A DNA stretch of 64,000 nucleotides from Ichthyophis bannanicus. Lineage: Eukaryota > Chordata > Amphibia > Gymnophiona > Ichthyophiidae. The stretch covers positions 920,338,235-920,402,234 of the forward strand of contig CM066035.1 in assembly GCA_033557465.1 (NCBI GenBank), read 5' to 3'. The notes under the pieces are model-generated. The model did no database searches, was not told the origin of the DNA, and saw only the letters and a list, made by a program, of their open reading frames with translations. A program made the position numbers and the translations under genes. Below are positions 1 to 10,371 of this stretch, one piece after another; the first letter of the stretch is position 1; every line of letters begins with the position of its first letter.

Positions 1-141
1 GCCACTTAACCCTCCATTGCCCATGTTCCCTGTAAGTATTAGCGTATGTGTCTCATATCCCCTCGTGTTAAATGTATCCCCCAATTGACCGCTTTGACCC
101 GGTGAAAAGCGGGATATAAATACAGCTAAATAAATAGAGTA
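1..141 (+). repeat. CORE-SINE, 3' part with L2-type tail
   Basis: The segment begins inside the CORE domain (CACTTAACCCTCCATTGCC, also in the full copy at 14943-15143) and ends in a tail AAAGCGGGATATAAAT followed by a short TAAATAAATA run. The tRNA-like head lies outside the window. The CORE match to MIR-type SINEs is from family knowledge. Its end abuts the broken 3' side of the DIRS copy that follows. Confidence 0.7.
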
Positions 142-1285
142 GCTTGGGGTGAGGATTGCTGAAAAGGAGACCCCACCAACGGTTTTGGGGTGACTGCTAC
201 CATTGGAGGGACAAAATAAGGCGATCTGAGTTTGCTATTTTGTCTGACAGGCAAGCCGACGCCTGAGCCCACTGAGTGGATAAAATCCACTGGGCTGCCC
301 TCATATGGAGCTGAGCATAAGGAACCACATGCATGGTGGATGCCATGTGGCCTAGCAATTGTTACATTTCCCAAGCAGTGAGGTGAGGTTTTAGCACTGT
401 TTGGGAAGTTAACTGCACAATGTGAAGGCAGCGGGGCTGTGGAAGGTAGGCCCTTGTCTGACTGGTATCCAGCAGAGCTCCTATAAACTCTATGGACTGA
501 ATGGTAGCAAGGTTGGATTTTGGGAAGTTTATAACAAGTCCCAAATACTGCAGGATGCGCATTGTGCGAGAGAGAGCAACCCTGGCCTCTGACTCTGAAG
601 GGGCTCAAATGAGCCAGTCATCTAAGTAAGGGAAGACGAATATTCCTAGGGTGTGAAGAAATGCTGCAACCACAGCCATGCATTTTGTGAACACCCTTGG
701 TGCAGAGGCCAGGCCAAAAGGAAGAACCCTGTATTGGTAGTGCTTCCCTTGACACAGAAAGCGAAGGAACATTCGGTGAGTTGGATGGATGAAAACATGA
801 GTGTACGCATCCTTGAGATCTAGAGAACAAAGCCAATCCTGACTCTGAAGGTATGGCAGCAGAGTTCCTAGAGAAATCATTTTCAACTTCTCTTTGAACA
901 GGAATTTGTTCAATTCTCTGAGGTCTAAGATGGGTCTGTGTCCTCCTGTTTTCTTTGGAATAAGGAAATAGGGGGAGTAAAACTCTGTACCCTGTTGGGG
1001 AATGGGTACCTCTTTTATTGCCCCTTGGGCAAGAAGCATAGTGACCTCTTGACCTAACTGGTCGTTGAGAGAGGTCTGAGAATTGAACTATCTTACCACT
1101 GTAGGAGGGGGCATGCTGAGGAAATGAAGCTTGTACCCCTTTCTTACAATAGACAGAGTCCAATTTTCTACTGTTATCTGACCCCATCTGGGGGCAAAAT
1201 GACAAAACCTTCCTGGGACGGTGGAGGGTTCTGGGCCGTTCAGGGCCAGGGAAGGCAAAGTTCTCTAGATAGGAGTCAAAGCCCC
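142..1285 (-). pseudogene. DIRS family A RT-RNase H, broken and truncated
   Basis: Reverse transcriptase of the DIRS type. In order on the minus strand: the conserved PYFLIPKKTGGHRPILDLRE block (near 960), DWLCSLDLKDAY, LPFGLASAPRVFTK, and the catalytic YLDDWLI motif at about 608-640. A TGA follows directly after YLDDWLI, where other copies have CGA, consistent with CpG decay. Downstream the connection domain (LQYLGLVINFPKS) is frameshifted, and the RNase H domain is cut near 142 by the SINE. A second frame over the same DNA is also mostly open, with an ATG at 1187 (see Findings). Confidence 0.85.
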
Positions 1286-1293
1286 CGTGGAGG

Positions 1294-3102
1294 CTAAATC
1301 TGCTGAGCTGGTTGAGGCTTAGCTGCTTTTCTCTTTCTTTGCCTAGGTTGTTGTTGCTGTCCCTTTTGGGCAGACTGACCTAAGCGATGCCCCTGTTGGG
1401 TATAGGAGGGATAAAACTTCTTCTTACTGAAGAATGGTTTCTTAAAGGATTTTTTCCTCGCAGGATCAGCTGTAGATTTAGACAATCTATCCAGAGTGAT
1501 ATTGTCAGCATCTATCTCATTAGCTTTTTCCTGCCAATTCTTGCCAAAGAGATTCTCTCCTGTGCAAGGAATATCCCCTAGTTTATCCTGTACCCAAATT
1601 TTTAAGTCAGATGCCTGGAGCCAGGCAATCCTACATGCACCTATGGCAATAGCAGAGGTTCTGCTTATGCACTCAAAGCAGTCAAAGGCTACATAATTCA
1701 CAAACTTCGAAACATCCTGAGCATGTTTGACAAGGGCGAGGTAATCTTGCCTCTTATCATCAGGAAGGAGAGGGCTCATAAGCTCTAAATCTCCTGTGAC
1801 CTTCTTAAGGAACATTCCCATATATAAGATATAGGAACTGATCCTGGCAGAAAGCATGGAGGCCTGGAAGGTTCGACGTCCAAAGGCATCAAGAGTCCTA
1901 CACTCACGTCCTGGAGGATTAGATGCATGCCTTTTTGCACTCTATCCTTCTCATAGCTGACTCAACCACCATGGAATGGTGTCGTAACTGAGTCTAATGA
2001 AACCCAGGACAAGGAGGAACTTGATACATGGTGTCAAGTCTTTGAGAGTGAGGATATGTGGTTAGAGCCTAAAGGTGTTTCCCACATCCTTAACATGAGA
2101 TCACGCAAGATCTCATGAATAGGTAAGGTAGCTGCCTCCTTGGGAGCTTTAGGGTATTGCAGGATTTCTAATTCCTTTGCCCTAGGCTCCTTTTCAGGAG
2201 CCACTGTGATGGAAAGACCTCGGGCCACATCTCGGATAAAATCCTCAAAGGACATATCCTCTGGTGGAGACATCCTACGCTGAGGAGGAATCCTCAGGAA
2301 GAAGTACTCTGGTATCGGCAGAGTTTTCAGAGTCTTCAGACTCATCCGAGGATTCGAAGTATCTCCGATCAGGGTGATCGTGCAAGGCACGGTACCGGTA
2401 CCGATCGAAGTCGGCATCGGAGTGGTCCGGTACCGACTTGTCGATGCCGGATAGAGACGCATGACTCGGTCCTGGTAAAATACCTGCCGATGTCGATGCA
2501 GTCGGTGCCGGTACCGGTTGAATTGTCTGAAGCTGTTTCAGAGGCATCGAGGCCGTGAGAAGAGCCGCCAGACTGCGTTCAATAGCCAAGAATCTCTGGT
2601 CTATCGACGCTGCCGATGCTTGGGTATCGATACCAGATGAAGCGGCCAGTACCCCAGAGCATGGCACCAGCAGTTCTGCCGAGGTTGAAGCCTCAAGAAC
2701 ATCCTGGAGCCCTGTTAGTACTTTGGAAGCCGAAGCCTCCTGCCGGGGCAATTTTGCCGGTGAAAGTCCCTCAAGGGCAACGCCAGAGGCATCTCACGGT
2801 CTAGAAGGAGATCTACCCTTTGAGGACCGGCTAGATTTATGTTTAGTTACCTGAGATACATGGGAGGAAGACAAAGCTCTGGAAGACGTCGATGCCACGG
2901 AGGCTGCATCAGAGGGAAAAAGGGTGCTAAGTTTAACAGCTCTGTTCTGCCGGCCCCTTTTCGACATCATCCCACAGGCAACACACTCGGAGATAGAGTG
3001 GTCAGGACCTAAACATTTGAGGCACCACTCATGGGTGTCGGTGACAGAGATGGTATAGCCACACTTAGAACACTTTTTAAAACCCGAAGCGGGTTTTTCC
3101 AT
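1294..3102 (-). pseudogene. DIRS family A gag, broken
   Basis: Gag-like structural protein of the element. It starts at an ATG at 3102 (MEKPASGF) followed by a CxxC...CxxC zinc-binding-like head (FKKCSKC, then WCLKCLGPDH). A low-complexity middle rich in short V/P/T/A-type repeats is coded by many GGTACC motifs. Then come SFEDFIRDVARGLS (near 2250) and a helical C-terminal domain (LYMGMFLKKVTGDLE, RTSAIAIGACRIAWLQ), ending in a basic Q/K-rich tail that stops at 1294. At least three frameshifts split the frame. The C-terminal domain resembles the DIRS-gag-derived domain known in mammalian LAP2-alpha (family knowledge). Unlike two other copies, this one keeps the Trp codon in RIAWLQ. Confidence 0.85.
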
Positions 3103-3344
3103 TCTGAAGAAAAAGTTGGGCCTAGTGCCCAAAATGGCGCGTGACACCTGAAGAGAAAAATTACTGTAAAGACTCCAGAAGAAAGATTTTGGGTTTTTTT
3201 TTAAGAAGAAAATAAGGAGAACTGGCGGTACCGGTGTAGCATTGAGGTAAGGCAGACGCGACCACAAAAAAGAAGAATAGAAGGTATTTTTTTCTGCGGT
3301 GACAGGATGTGCGACCTGTCGGCTCTGCAGAAAATGAACTGGAG

Positions 3345-3491
3345 AGGGAAAGGCAGGAAGGCAGCACGCAGGTGCTGTGGGATGCTCCCAAAAGCTTTCC
3401 TATTGGACGCTGGGGAGCGTTCCCGTGCAGGCTCTGTCGGTACCAATGATACCCATATGTGAGGACTACATTCCTACTTGTTCCTGGAGAT
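3345..3491 (-). repeat. DIRS family A right terminal inverted repeat
   Basis: It holds the block shared by all family A right ends: a CTTTCCT-to-GCTGGGGAGCGTTCCCG stretch, GTCGGTACC, ACCCATATGTGAGGACT and the outermost TTCCTGGAGAT. The same block is found inverted at the left ends of family A copies. Confidence 0.85.
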
Positions 3492-3499
3492 CAGGATAA

Positions 3500-3697
3500 A
3501 AACAAAATAAACTGAACCATCTAACTTCTCAACAAATAGGGGTGTCCTACATGGAGTGGTGGGTCCACCCCTAAACAAAGACATGGGGCGGGGTGGCCTG
3601 CACAGAGCGACAGGTGCACCTACTCTTGCCTTATTGCTGGGCAGAGTGGATGGACTATGCTGGTCTTTATCTGCTGTCATTTACTATGTTGCTATGA
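3500..3697 (+). mobile_element. CR1-like LINE, 3' end fragment
   Basis: It ends in GGCAGAGTGGATGGACTATG followed by CTGGTCTTTATCTGCTGTCATTTACTATG, the typical 3' end of this CR1 group, which is also seen inverted at 33505-33690 and 62791-63010. No coding part remains. Confidence 0.75.
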
Positions 3698-4890
3698 CTG
3701 CACACCCTCTAGATGCTCGACTCCAAATGAGTTCAATGACCTCTCCAATTCAATGCACCTCCAGCATGTTGATGCAGCTTCTTGGGCCATCTACACCAAA
3801 ATTACTTTTGCACTGTATTTCATGACACTCAATAACTCTGTCATCAGCACAAGAGGATTCATGGTCAGGCCCCAGGCATTGCAGGCAACAACGTTGGGTG
3901 GCCATTACAGACATGGTCCTGTTGTACTGGGTGCACCTTTTAAAACTGCTGGAGAATTTCTGAGACATGTCATCTAGAAAAATAGCTGCAGCAAAACCAG
4001 ACAACTCAATAGTGAAAAATATGCTCCAGCTGGAACACTTGAGGGCTAAATACAGCCTATAGAGGCAACGCAGTAAAAAGGAGGATATTCATAAAACAGT
4101 CAGAACTAAGGAATTAAGAGGAGACAAAACTTTCATGGTAGGAGGAAGAAATATTGAGAAAAAACACTATGAAAAGTATTTGAAGGGCAGAGAAGAAAAG
4201 CAACCTTTAGCATGGGCACAAATCTAACAAGCTCTGTAGAAAAATAGAAACTCAGGTAACCCCGCACAGTGGCACACATGCATGCGGAACCAGATCCGAA
4301 AGCTTCTAGAAGCTGGGAACTGGTTCCTGACATTACCCATATTGTGAGGCTTTCTAATTCTTCAGCCTTGGGCTCCTCCTCCATTTCCAACTGAAATGAA
4401 ATGGACTTTGCCATTACCTGAAGGAACTCATGGAAGAACATGTCCTCAGGAGGAAACCTGCGTCACTCATGAGTTGGTGAGGGATCCAATGGGAGCTCTG
4501 GAGATCTCTCCTTCAAGAAGTACTCAGTCGTAATCTGTTTCCCAAGAGCATTGCAACTCGGAGATATTCATAACTGGGGCTGACTTCTGCTGTGCATGGA
4601 TCTCCTTCAGGAGCATCAGCACATGGATGGGCTTCAATGCACTTGATACGGATATCGGCTGGGCACAGGTTGGTGTTGAGGCCCTTTGTCTCAATGACAA
4701 TGCTTCTCTCATAGGCACAGTAAGTTTCAAGTATCAGCTTTGATGCTTCTGCCTCTGAGCCACCAGTTCACACATAGCAAGAGACATCATGAGCTTATCC
4801 TTCATTCTCTTGGCAAGGGGCATGGGGAACACAGCAGTCTATCATCTTCTGTAGAATCTGCCAGGGAATATCAACTGATTGGTCACAGAC
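3698..4890 (-). pseudogene. Old, rearranged DIRS gag fragments
   Basis: Two diverged gag pieces on the minus strand. The part at about 3750-4004 encodes a decayed zinc-binding head (FKRCTQYNRTMS ... CCLQCLGPDHESS), like FKKCTKCGGTIS ... WCLKCLGPDH. The part at about 4133-4730 encodes the mid-gag block FFHEFLQVMAKSISF with EEEPKAEELESL, like SFQDFIREVARGLS. The head lies at lower coordinates than the middle, the wrong order for one minus-strand gag, so the pieces were rearranged or come from two insertions. The last 100-200 bases (to 4890) show nothing recognisable. Confidence 0.6.
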
Positions 4891-4999
4891 TCATCCAATG
4901 GCAGGGAGAATAAGTGGTCCACGTGTCAGAGCTACTTCAAGGATCAAACACTATAAGTCCTCAGTGCTCCTGGCATCAAGAAACCTTTATGCTCAAGCA

Positions 5000-5295
5000 A
5001 TGAAGCATAAGAACATAAGAAATGCCATAATGGGTCAGACCAAGGTCCATCAAGCCCAGTATCCTGTTTCCAACAGTGGCCAATCCAGGTCACAAGTACC
5101 TGGCAGCTTCCCAAAAAGATACATAGGTTCCACAATGTTTGTCACGGGGTTAGATAGTGGATTTTCCAGGTCCTCTTTAATAATACTTTATGGACCTTTC
5201 CTCCAGGAACTTGTCCAAACCCTTCTTAAACCCAGATACACCGACAGCTTTTACTACACCCAGTGCTTGACAATGATGGTTCTTGATGCTTTAGA
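5000..5295 (-). mobile_element. CR1 LINE 3' end, truncated
   Basis: The plus strand reads AAGAACATAAGAAATGCC, GGGTCAGACCAAGGTCCATC and AAGCCCAGTATCCTGTTTCC. This is the reverse complement of the CR1 3' end (ACTGGGCTTGATGGACC...TATGTTCTTATGTTC). It is followed by the antisense of the 3' RT coding tail and breaks off near 5295 against a second CR1. Confidence 0.85.
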
Positions 5296-5930
5296 ATGTA
5301 AAAAAACAAACACTACCATACTAGGCCAAAGGATTCATCAAGCCCAGTGTCCTGTTTCCAAGTGTGGCCAATCCATGCCACAAGTACCTGACATAACCCA
5401 AATGTGGCCTGTTCCATGCTACTTATCCCCAAGGATAAACAGGTGTTTCCTCCTGGACTACCTTAACAACTGTTTTTGGAGTTTTCCTTCAGGAATTTGT
5501 CCAAGCTATTTTTAAACCCAGTTCACTACCTGCTTTTACCACATCCGCTGGCGATGAGTTCCAAAGATTAATTATATCTTGGGAGAAAAATATTTCCTTC
5601 TGTTTTAAATATACTACTTTGTAGCTTCATGGCATGTCCCCTAATCCTTGTATTTTTTGAAAGGCTAAACCACTGATTTGCATCTACCCACTGCACTCCA
5701 CTCAGGATTTTATAGACCTCTTTCATATCGGTTGCACCATGGAAAGATACAGAGGCATTACAATATCCTCTGTTTTACTTTCAATTCTTTACTTAATGAT
5801 TCCTAACAAGCTGTTTGCTATTTTGATCACTGTACACACTGAACAGAAGATTTCAATATATTGTCTACAATACGTTTCTTGTGTGATGACTTCAAAGACA
5901 AATTTGTCCTCTTCCTTGGGGCGGAATCGA
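5296..5930 (-). mobile_element. CR1 LINE 3' part, second diverged copy
   Basis: A second, older CR1 3' end begins near 5310 (TACTAGGCCAAAGGATTCAT, AAGCCCAGTGTCCTGTTTCC) in the same orientation. It extends through the antisense of the C-terminal RT region (GCATGTCCCCTAATCC near 5635, and the CTCTTTCATATC and CACCATGGAAAGATAC blocks) to about 5930. Two 5'-truncated copies lie head to tail, so one probably inserted in or next to the other. Confidence 0.8.
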
Positions 5931-6086
5931 TAGAGCACAAATCCCAGGGAGGCCCTACTGGTGACTCAGCTCCTCAGGGGATCCATGATGTTGATGCTCC
6001 ACCAGCATCCAGTACTGCTCTGGAGTCCATAGCTACCAAAGCCACTAATGCTAATGGGCTGGTCTTTACGGTGCCAAAAACACAAG
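5931..6086. other. Short unassigned spacer
   Basis: About 155 bases between a CR1 fragment and the left end of a DIRS family B element. It contains no recognisable repeat terminus or motif. An open frame passes through it but has no recognisable features. Confidence 0.4.
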
Positions 6087-6245
6087 AAGTAATTAGACCT
6101 TACCTGCTAATTAGTGTTCCTGAAGGATCTCCAGTCCAGTCCCTTTCTTCTGGGCTGTGCTCCTCTTCCTGCAGCTTGGAGACTGAGTACGTCATCCTTT
6201 GATCACCTCAGGATATACACCACTGGCACCACCCACCAGCCTCAG
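6087..6245 (-). repeat. Family B left terminal repeat
   Basis: The outermost bases are AAGTAATTAGACCTTACC. Inward, CTCCAGTCCAGTCCCTTTCT, CTGCAGCTTGGAGACTGAGT and ACCTCAGGATATACACCACT are repeated in inverted orientation at 12604-12765. The extreme ends of the two repeats differ, as in DIRS elements. Confidence 0.88.
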
Positions 6246-6558
6246 TATCCTGTTGACAAAGTAGACCTAACGGAGAGACAACTAAACCAAACAACTATAA
6301 CTAACAAATTCACCACCTCCCCCTCCCAGAAAGGAATATCCCAACCCTCCCTCCAAGGAGGAGGCTTACCTGAAAGACCCTTACGAATTCTGATAGCCAC
6401 CTTGACGGTCAATTTGGTAGCAGGGCCATGCGACCGCCATTCCGCTCCGGCACCAAAAACCTACAGCAAACCACCTACCGAGAAAACCCCCGGCTCTTAC
6501 CACGCTTCCTGCACATCTTCGGACCGGTAACCTATTCCTTACCATACCGGGTGGGATC

Positions 6559-6654
6559 AGGGACTGGACTGGAGATCCTTCAGGAACACTAATTAGCAGG
6601 TAAGGTCTAATTACTTCTTCCTAAGCGTCTCCAGTCCAGTCCCTTTCTTCTGGG
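6559..6654 (-). repeat. Family B internal complementary region (ICR)
   Basis: This block joins the reverse complement of the left terminus (CAGGAACACTAATTAGCAGG, TAAGGTCTAATTACTT) directly to the reverse complement of the right terminus (CTTCCTAAGCGTCTCCAG, TCCAGTCCCTTTCTTCTGGG). DIRS elements are thought to use the ICR to complete and circularise their ends. Confidence 0.85.
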
Positions 6655-6716
6655 ATGTAACAGAGCAGTTCAACCATAGAGGGCCACCAAAGAAGCACGG
6701 TACCACGTGAACATAA

Positions 6717-7031
6717 GAAACCCAGTACTAAATTTGTGGTATCAAGGAAGGAGAAGGCAAGTTCTCTGATGGGCAACAGCAACATTGCCCCCAGGCTTGG
6801 AAAGATTTGACGTACAAGAGAAGGTTCGGCCCGATAACACTTCGCGACTGCGATTAAAAATATATCATCCTGCAGCACAAGGTTGATATAGTCATTTTGA
6901 ACCTGTTGGAAAGAACGCCTGAATTCCCCTGACGAAGTGGATTTGAAACATGGCCTGTGTCGGGCGTTTGGGCTAAAGTTGTGTGAAATAAAGTTCTCCT
7001 TCCTTGATACCACGAATTAGTACTGGGTTTC
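6717..7031. mobile_element. 315-bp element with 38-bp terminal inverted repeats
   Basis: The left end GAAACCCAGTACTAA ... GTGGTATCAAGGAAGGAGAA (6717-6755) is repeated inverted at 6995-7031 with only about two mismatches. It lies between the ICR and the YR stop codon, where other DIRS copies have no such sequence. It encodes no protein. Internal motifs (GTCAGGGG-type and CATGGCCTGTGTCGGGCG) recur inverted at about 37060-37120. I cannot assign a superfamily, and no clear target duplication is seen. Confidence 0.65.
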
Positions 7032-8199
7032 AGCCATGGGAGGGGCCAGCCAAACCGGACCAAAGCACTGCTCCGCCAAAACCAGCATCTGCCACCGCCT
7101 GAACATCCAACCTGTAGTGCTTGGTGAAAGTATGCAGGGAAGACCAAGTAGCCGCCCTACAAATTTCCAATGGAGGAACCAGACTAAACTCTGCCCATGA
7201 GGCCACTTGAGCCCGAGTGGAATGAGCTCGGAACCCCATCGGAACTTGCCTTCTCTTTAGAAAATAAGCCAACGCAATGGCTTCCCTGATCCATCTTGAA
7301 ATTGATGCTTTGGCCGCCGCTTCTCCCTTGCGCGGCCCCCCCAAACAAAACAACCTCTCTGACTTGCGGAATGCCTTAGTACGCCTCAGATAACGCTTCA
7401 AAATTCTTCGCACGTCCAGCAGGCGCAATCGTACATCGCCTTCCCCCTGCCCCAAAGTGGCAAAGGAAGGGAGAGACACAGACTGATTCACATGGAAGGG
7501 GGAAACCACCTTGGGCAAAAACGACGGTACCGTCCTCAACACCACCTTCTCCTTGAAAAAGACGAGAAATGGGGGGTGACAGGACAAAACTTGCAACTCA
7601 GACACACGCCTGGCCGAACAAATGGCCACCAGAAAAACTGCCTTAAGCGTCAAATCCTTCAACGAAGCATGTTGTACTGGTTCGAAAGGCTCACCTGCTA
7701 GGGCATCTAACACCAAATTAAAATCCCAAGGAGGCACGATCAACCTCTGCTGAGGCCGTAAATGCCTCACTGCCTTAAGGAATCGAACCACATCTGGATG
7801 CTCGCCCAACGATCTACCCAAAATCTTGCCTTTATAACAGGAAATAGCTGCTAGTTGTACCCTCAAGGAACTGGCTGCCAGCCCTTTCTCAAAACCATCC
7901 TGTAAAAAATCTAGCACCTCAGAGACAGAAACATTCAGGGGCCTCTTCTGTCACCCCTCACACCAGTTCTCGAAAATGCGCCACACTCTCACATACGCTA
8001 GACATGTTGACCGTTTACGTACCTTTAGCAGTGTCAAGATCACTGCTCCCGAATATCCTCTATTACGCAATCTTGCCCTTTCAATAGCCAAGCCGTAAGC
8101 GAGAACCGATCCACTTGTGGCATCCTCACAGGACCCTGCCTGAGAAGGTCCTCTCTTACCGGAAGGTGCCATGGCCGGTCTGCCAATATCCGTATTAGA
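7030..8199 (-). pseudogene. DIRS family B tyrosine recombinase, one in-frame stop
   Basis: The recombinase integrates the circular DNA intermediate. On the minus strand, an N-terminal part (to 7951) has the SAM-like pattern CLAYVRVWRIFENWCEG. The catalytic part carries the first Arg in CSARRVSELQ, the His-x-x-Arg box in AHSTRAQ, and the nucleophile Tyr in FTKHYRLD. The whole region is one frame apart from a single TGA at 7951-7953. The same frame is open upstream over RNase H (8200-8772), with one stop at 8200-8202. The stop codon at 7030-7032 is next to the right repeat of the 315-bp element. Confidence 0.9.
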
Positions 8200-8246
8200 T
8201 CAGCGTACCACGGTCTCCTTGGCCAGTCTGGAGCTATCAGTATCAC

Positions 8247-10371
8247 CTATCCCTGATGCGCCTCTATCCTTTGCAGAACCCTGCCTATGAGCGCCCACGG
8301 CGGGAACACATACAGCAACCCCTCCGTGGGCCATCGTTGAACTAGGGCGCCAAAGCCTTCCAACATCCTTTCTCTTCTGCTGCTGAAGAAACGGCTCACT
8401 TTGGCCAACTCCCAGCGCAACATCAGGTCCATGACCGGCGAGCCCCACCTTTGTTCCACCTGTTGGAAGACCTCCTGGCAGAGCTCCCATTCTCCGTGAT
8501 CCACCTTGTATCTGCTGAGGTAGTCTGCCATAATATTCTCCACTCCAGCCACGTGTTGAGCTGATAGAGCCAATAAATGAGTCTCGGCCCATACAAGGAG
8601 GCTTTCTGCCTCTTCTTCCAACATGGGACTGCTCGTGCCGCCCTTTCTGTTGACGTAGGCCACCGCTGTCATGTTGTCCGAGAGAACTCTGACCGCCCTC
8701 CTGCGAACCCAACGCAGAAATGCTTTGAGAGCCAGAGTCACCGCCCTCAATTCCAATCTGTTGATGGGCCACTGTGATCCCAGAGCACTCCAGAGTCCCT
8801 GGGCAAAGTGTCCCTTCGCAGTGGGCTCCCCAGCCCGACAGACTCGCGCCCGACGTGACCTGAACTCACTGAGGAGATTCGAGGGGCATTCCTCTCTCCA
8901 GACTCCCCGGAGAGAGCCACCACTGAAGTGCCACCTTGGTTGCTGGGGGACAGGGGAGCGTCACTGACAAAGGCTGACGCTGATGAGACCAACGCTGCAG
9001 AAGCGACCTTTGCAGCGGCTGCATGTGGGCCCTGGCCCAGGGTACCAGGTCTAACGTCGCTGCCATAGTCCCCAGCACCTGCAGGTAGTGCCACGCCGAG
9101 GGCATTGCCCGAGCCATAAATTCGCAAATCAAGCACCGAAGGTCTCTTGCTCTCTGAACTGGCAAGAACACCCTGCCCGAAACTGTGTTGAACCTTGCAC
9201 CCCGGTACTCTATTTCCTGAGAGGGAACCAACCTGTTCTTTGACAGATTGACTACCCATCCCAAACTTCGCAAGAAACTGACCACTCTGGCGGTTGCCCT
9301 CAGGCTCTCGTCTTTGGACTTGGCCTGATCAACCAATCGTCCAGGCAATGTTCCCTCTAATTTTCTGTAGGCTGTGTGCGCATAAAATATCAGCTGTGCG
9401 GCTTTTGAAGGAAGGTTAAATTTTTGTGTGCCACATAACGACACTCTGAGTTATATACTTTAAAATTTGACTACACGTCAGAATACAGTATGCACACCAC
9501 AATGATTGCACTAGAAAATATTGTAGAACTTGTGAAAACTAAATACACAACAACTTTTAAATTTTAAGACGTCTATGTTGTTTTCTATCAGAATCAGAAC
9601 TGTAATTTTTGTGCGCTCTGTTGTAAGGTATGTGCGCTCGCTCAGCGAGGTGTGTGCGCGCGCACGTGCGCACAGCTTAGAGGGAACAGTGCGTCCAGGT
9701 AAGGATGAACTAGAATACCTTCCTTGCGCAAAGCCACTGCAACCACCACCATCACCTTGGTGAAGGTGCGCGGGGCTGTCGCCAAATCGAACGGAAGTGC
9801 ATGGAACTGAAAGTGTCCCCTTGGCATCGTGAAGTGCAGGAACTGCTGATGAGACTCTCTGATGGGGATATGTAAATATGCCTTGATGAGATCAAGAGAG
9901 GTTAAAAATTCTCCCTGCTGAACCGCCACTATCACCGACTTCAGTGTTTCCATATGAAAATGTGGAACCCGAAGGCACCGATTGACCCCTTGAGGTCTAG
10001 AATCGGCCTTAGGGAACCCTCCCTTCTTCGGCACCACGAAATAGATGGGAGTATCGAACGCAGCCGCACTGATATTTTGGCACGGGGACGACCGCTCCCA
10101 AGGCTAACAGTCTTGTTAAGGTTTCCTCTACTGCTGTTTTCTTGGCCTGCGACTTGCAAGGCGACTGGACGAAGGAGGGAAGAACCGGCCTTGCGAACTT
10201 GAGGGCATAACCGACCCGCACTATCTCCAGGACCCACCACTGGTCAGATGTAACCTGGACCCAGGCGGAAAAGAACTGTCGTAGACGCCCCCCTACTGGC
10301 AGAACTTCCACCTGAACCCCCGCAGTTTCATTGTGGCTTTCGCTAGGCAAAAGCAGCCGAAGAGGCCCCAA
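8247..10371 (-). pseudogene. DIRS family B RT-RNase H, interrupted by hAT
   Basis: The RT domain begins around 10371, overlapping the end of gag by about 78 bases in another frame. Recognisable blocks are FLTSLDLIKAYLHIPI, the degenerate FHALPFDLATAPRTFTK, and the YLD of the catalytic YLDD box. A hAT element then interrupts, followed by DQAKSKDESL, the connection domain (VSFLRSLGWVVNLSKN), and RNase H (ELRAVTLALKAFLRW, VLSDNMTAVAYVNRKGG, MADYLSRYK). Frameshifts occur near 10030 and 8860. A TAG at 8247-8249 precedes the conserved WPRRPWYADL block. Confidence 0.88.
9346..9691. mobile_element. Non-autonomous hAT-like DNA transposon (346 bp)
   Basis: The ends are CAATGTTCCCTCTAA and TTAGAGGGAACAGTG, which are inverted repeats. 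They are flanked by a perfect 8-bp target duplication, CGTCCAGG (9338-9345 and 9692-9699), the hallmark of hAT elements. It has no transposase frame. The right part is a CG-rich stretch (TGTGTGCGCGCGCACG). The insertion lies inside the codons for the RT catalytic YLDD motif of family B. A related copy is at 54351-54846. Confidence 0.92.

Larger units (their letters stand above)
142..3491 (-). mobile_element. DIRS-like retrotransposon, family A, 3'-truncated copy
   Basis: Read on the minus strand, this copy runs from a right terminus (TTCCTGGAGAT at 3481-3491) through a gag region and an RT region into the start of RNase H, where it stops at the SINE at 1-141. The tyrosine recombinase, ICR and left terminus are missing or lie beyond the window. 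It aligns with the complete family A copies at 15916-21568 and 45090-53161. Several stops and frameshifts make it non-functional. DIRS assignment rests on the RT type (YLDDWL), the gag and the terminal structure shared with the complete copies. Confidence 0.88.

Noticed and set aside
4898..5515. A 205-codon plus-strand open frame
   Set aside because: It is the antisense of two CR1 3' ends and contains translated CR1 3' UTR words.
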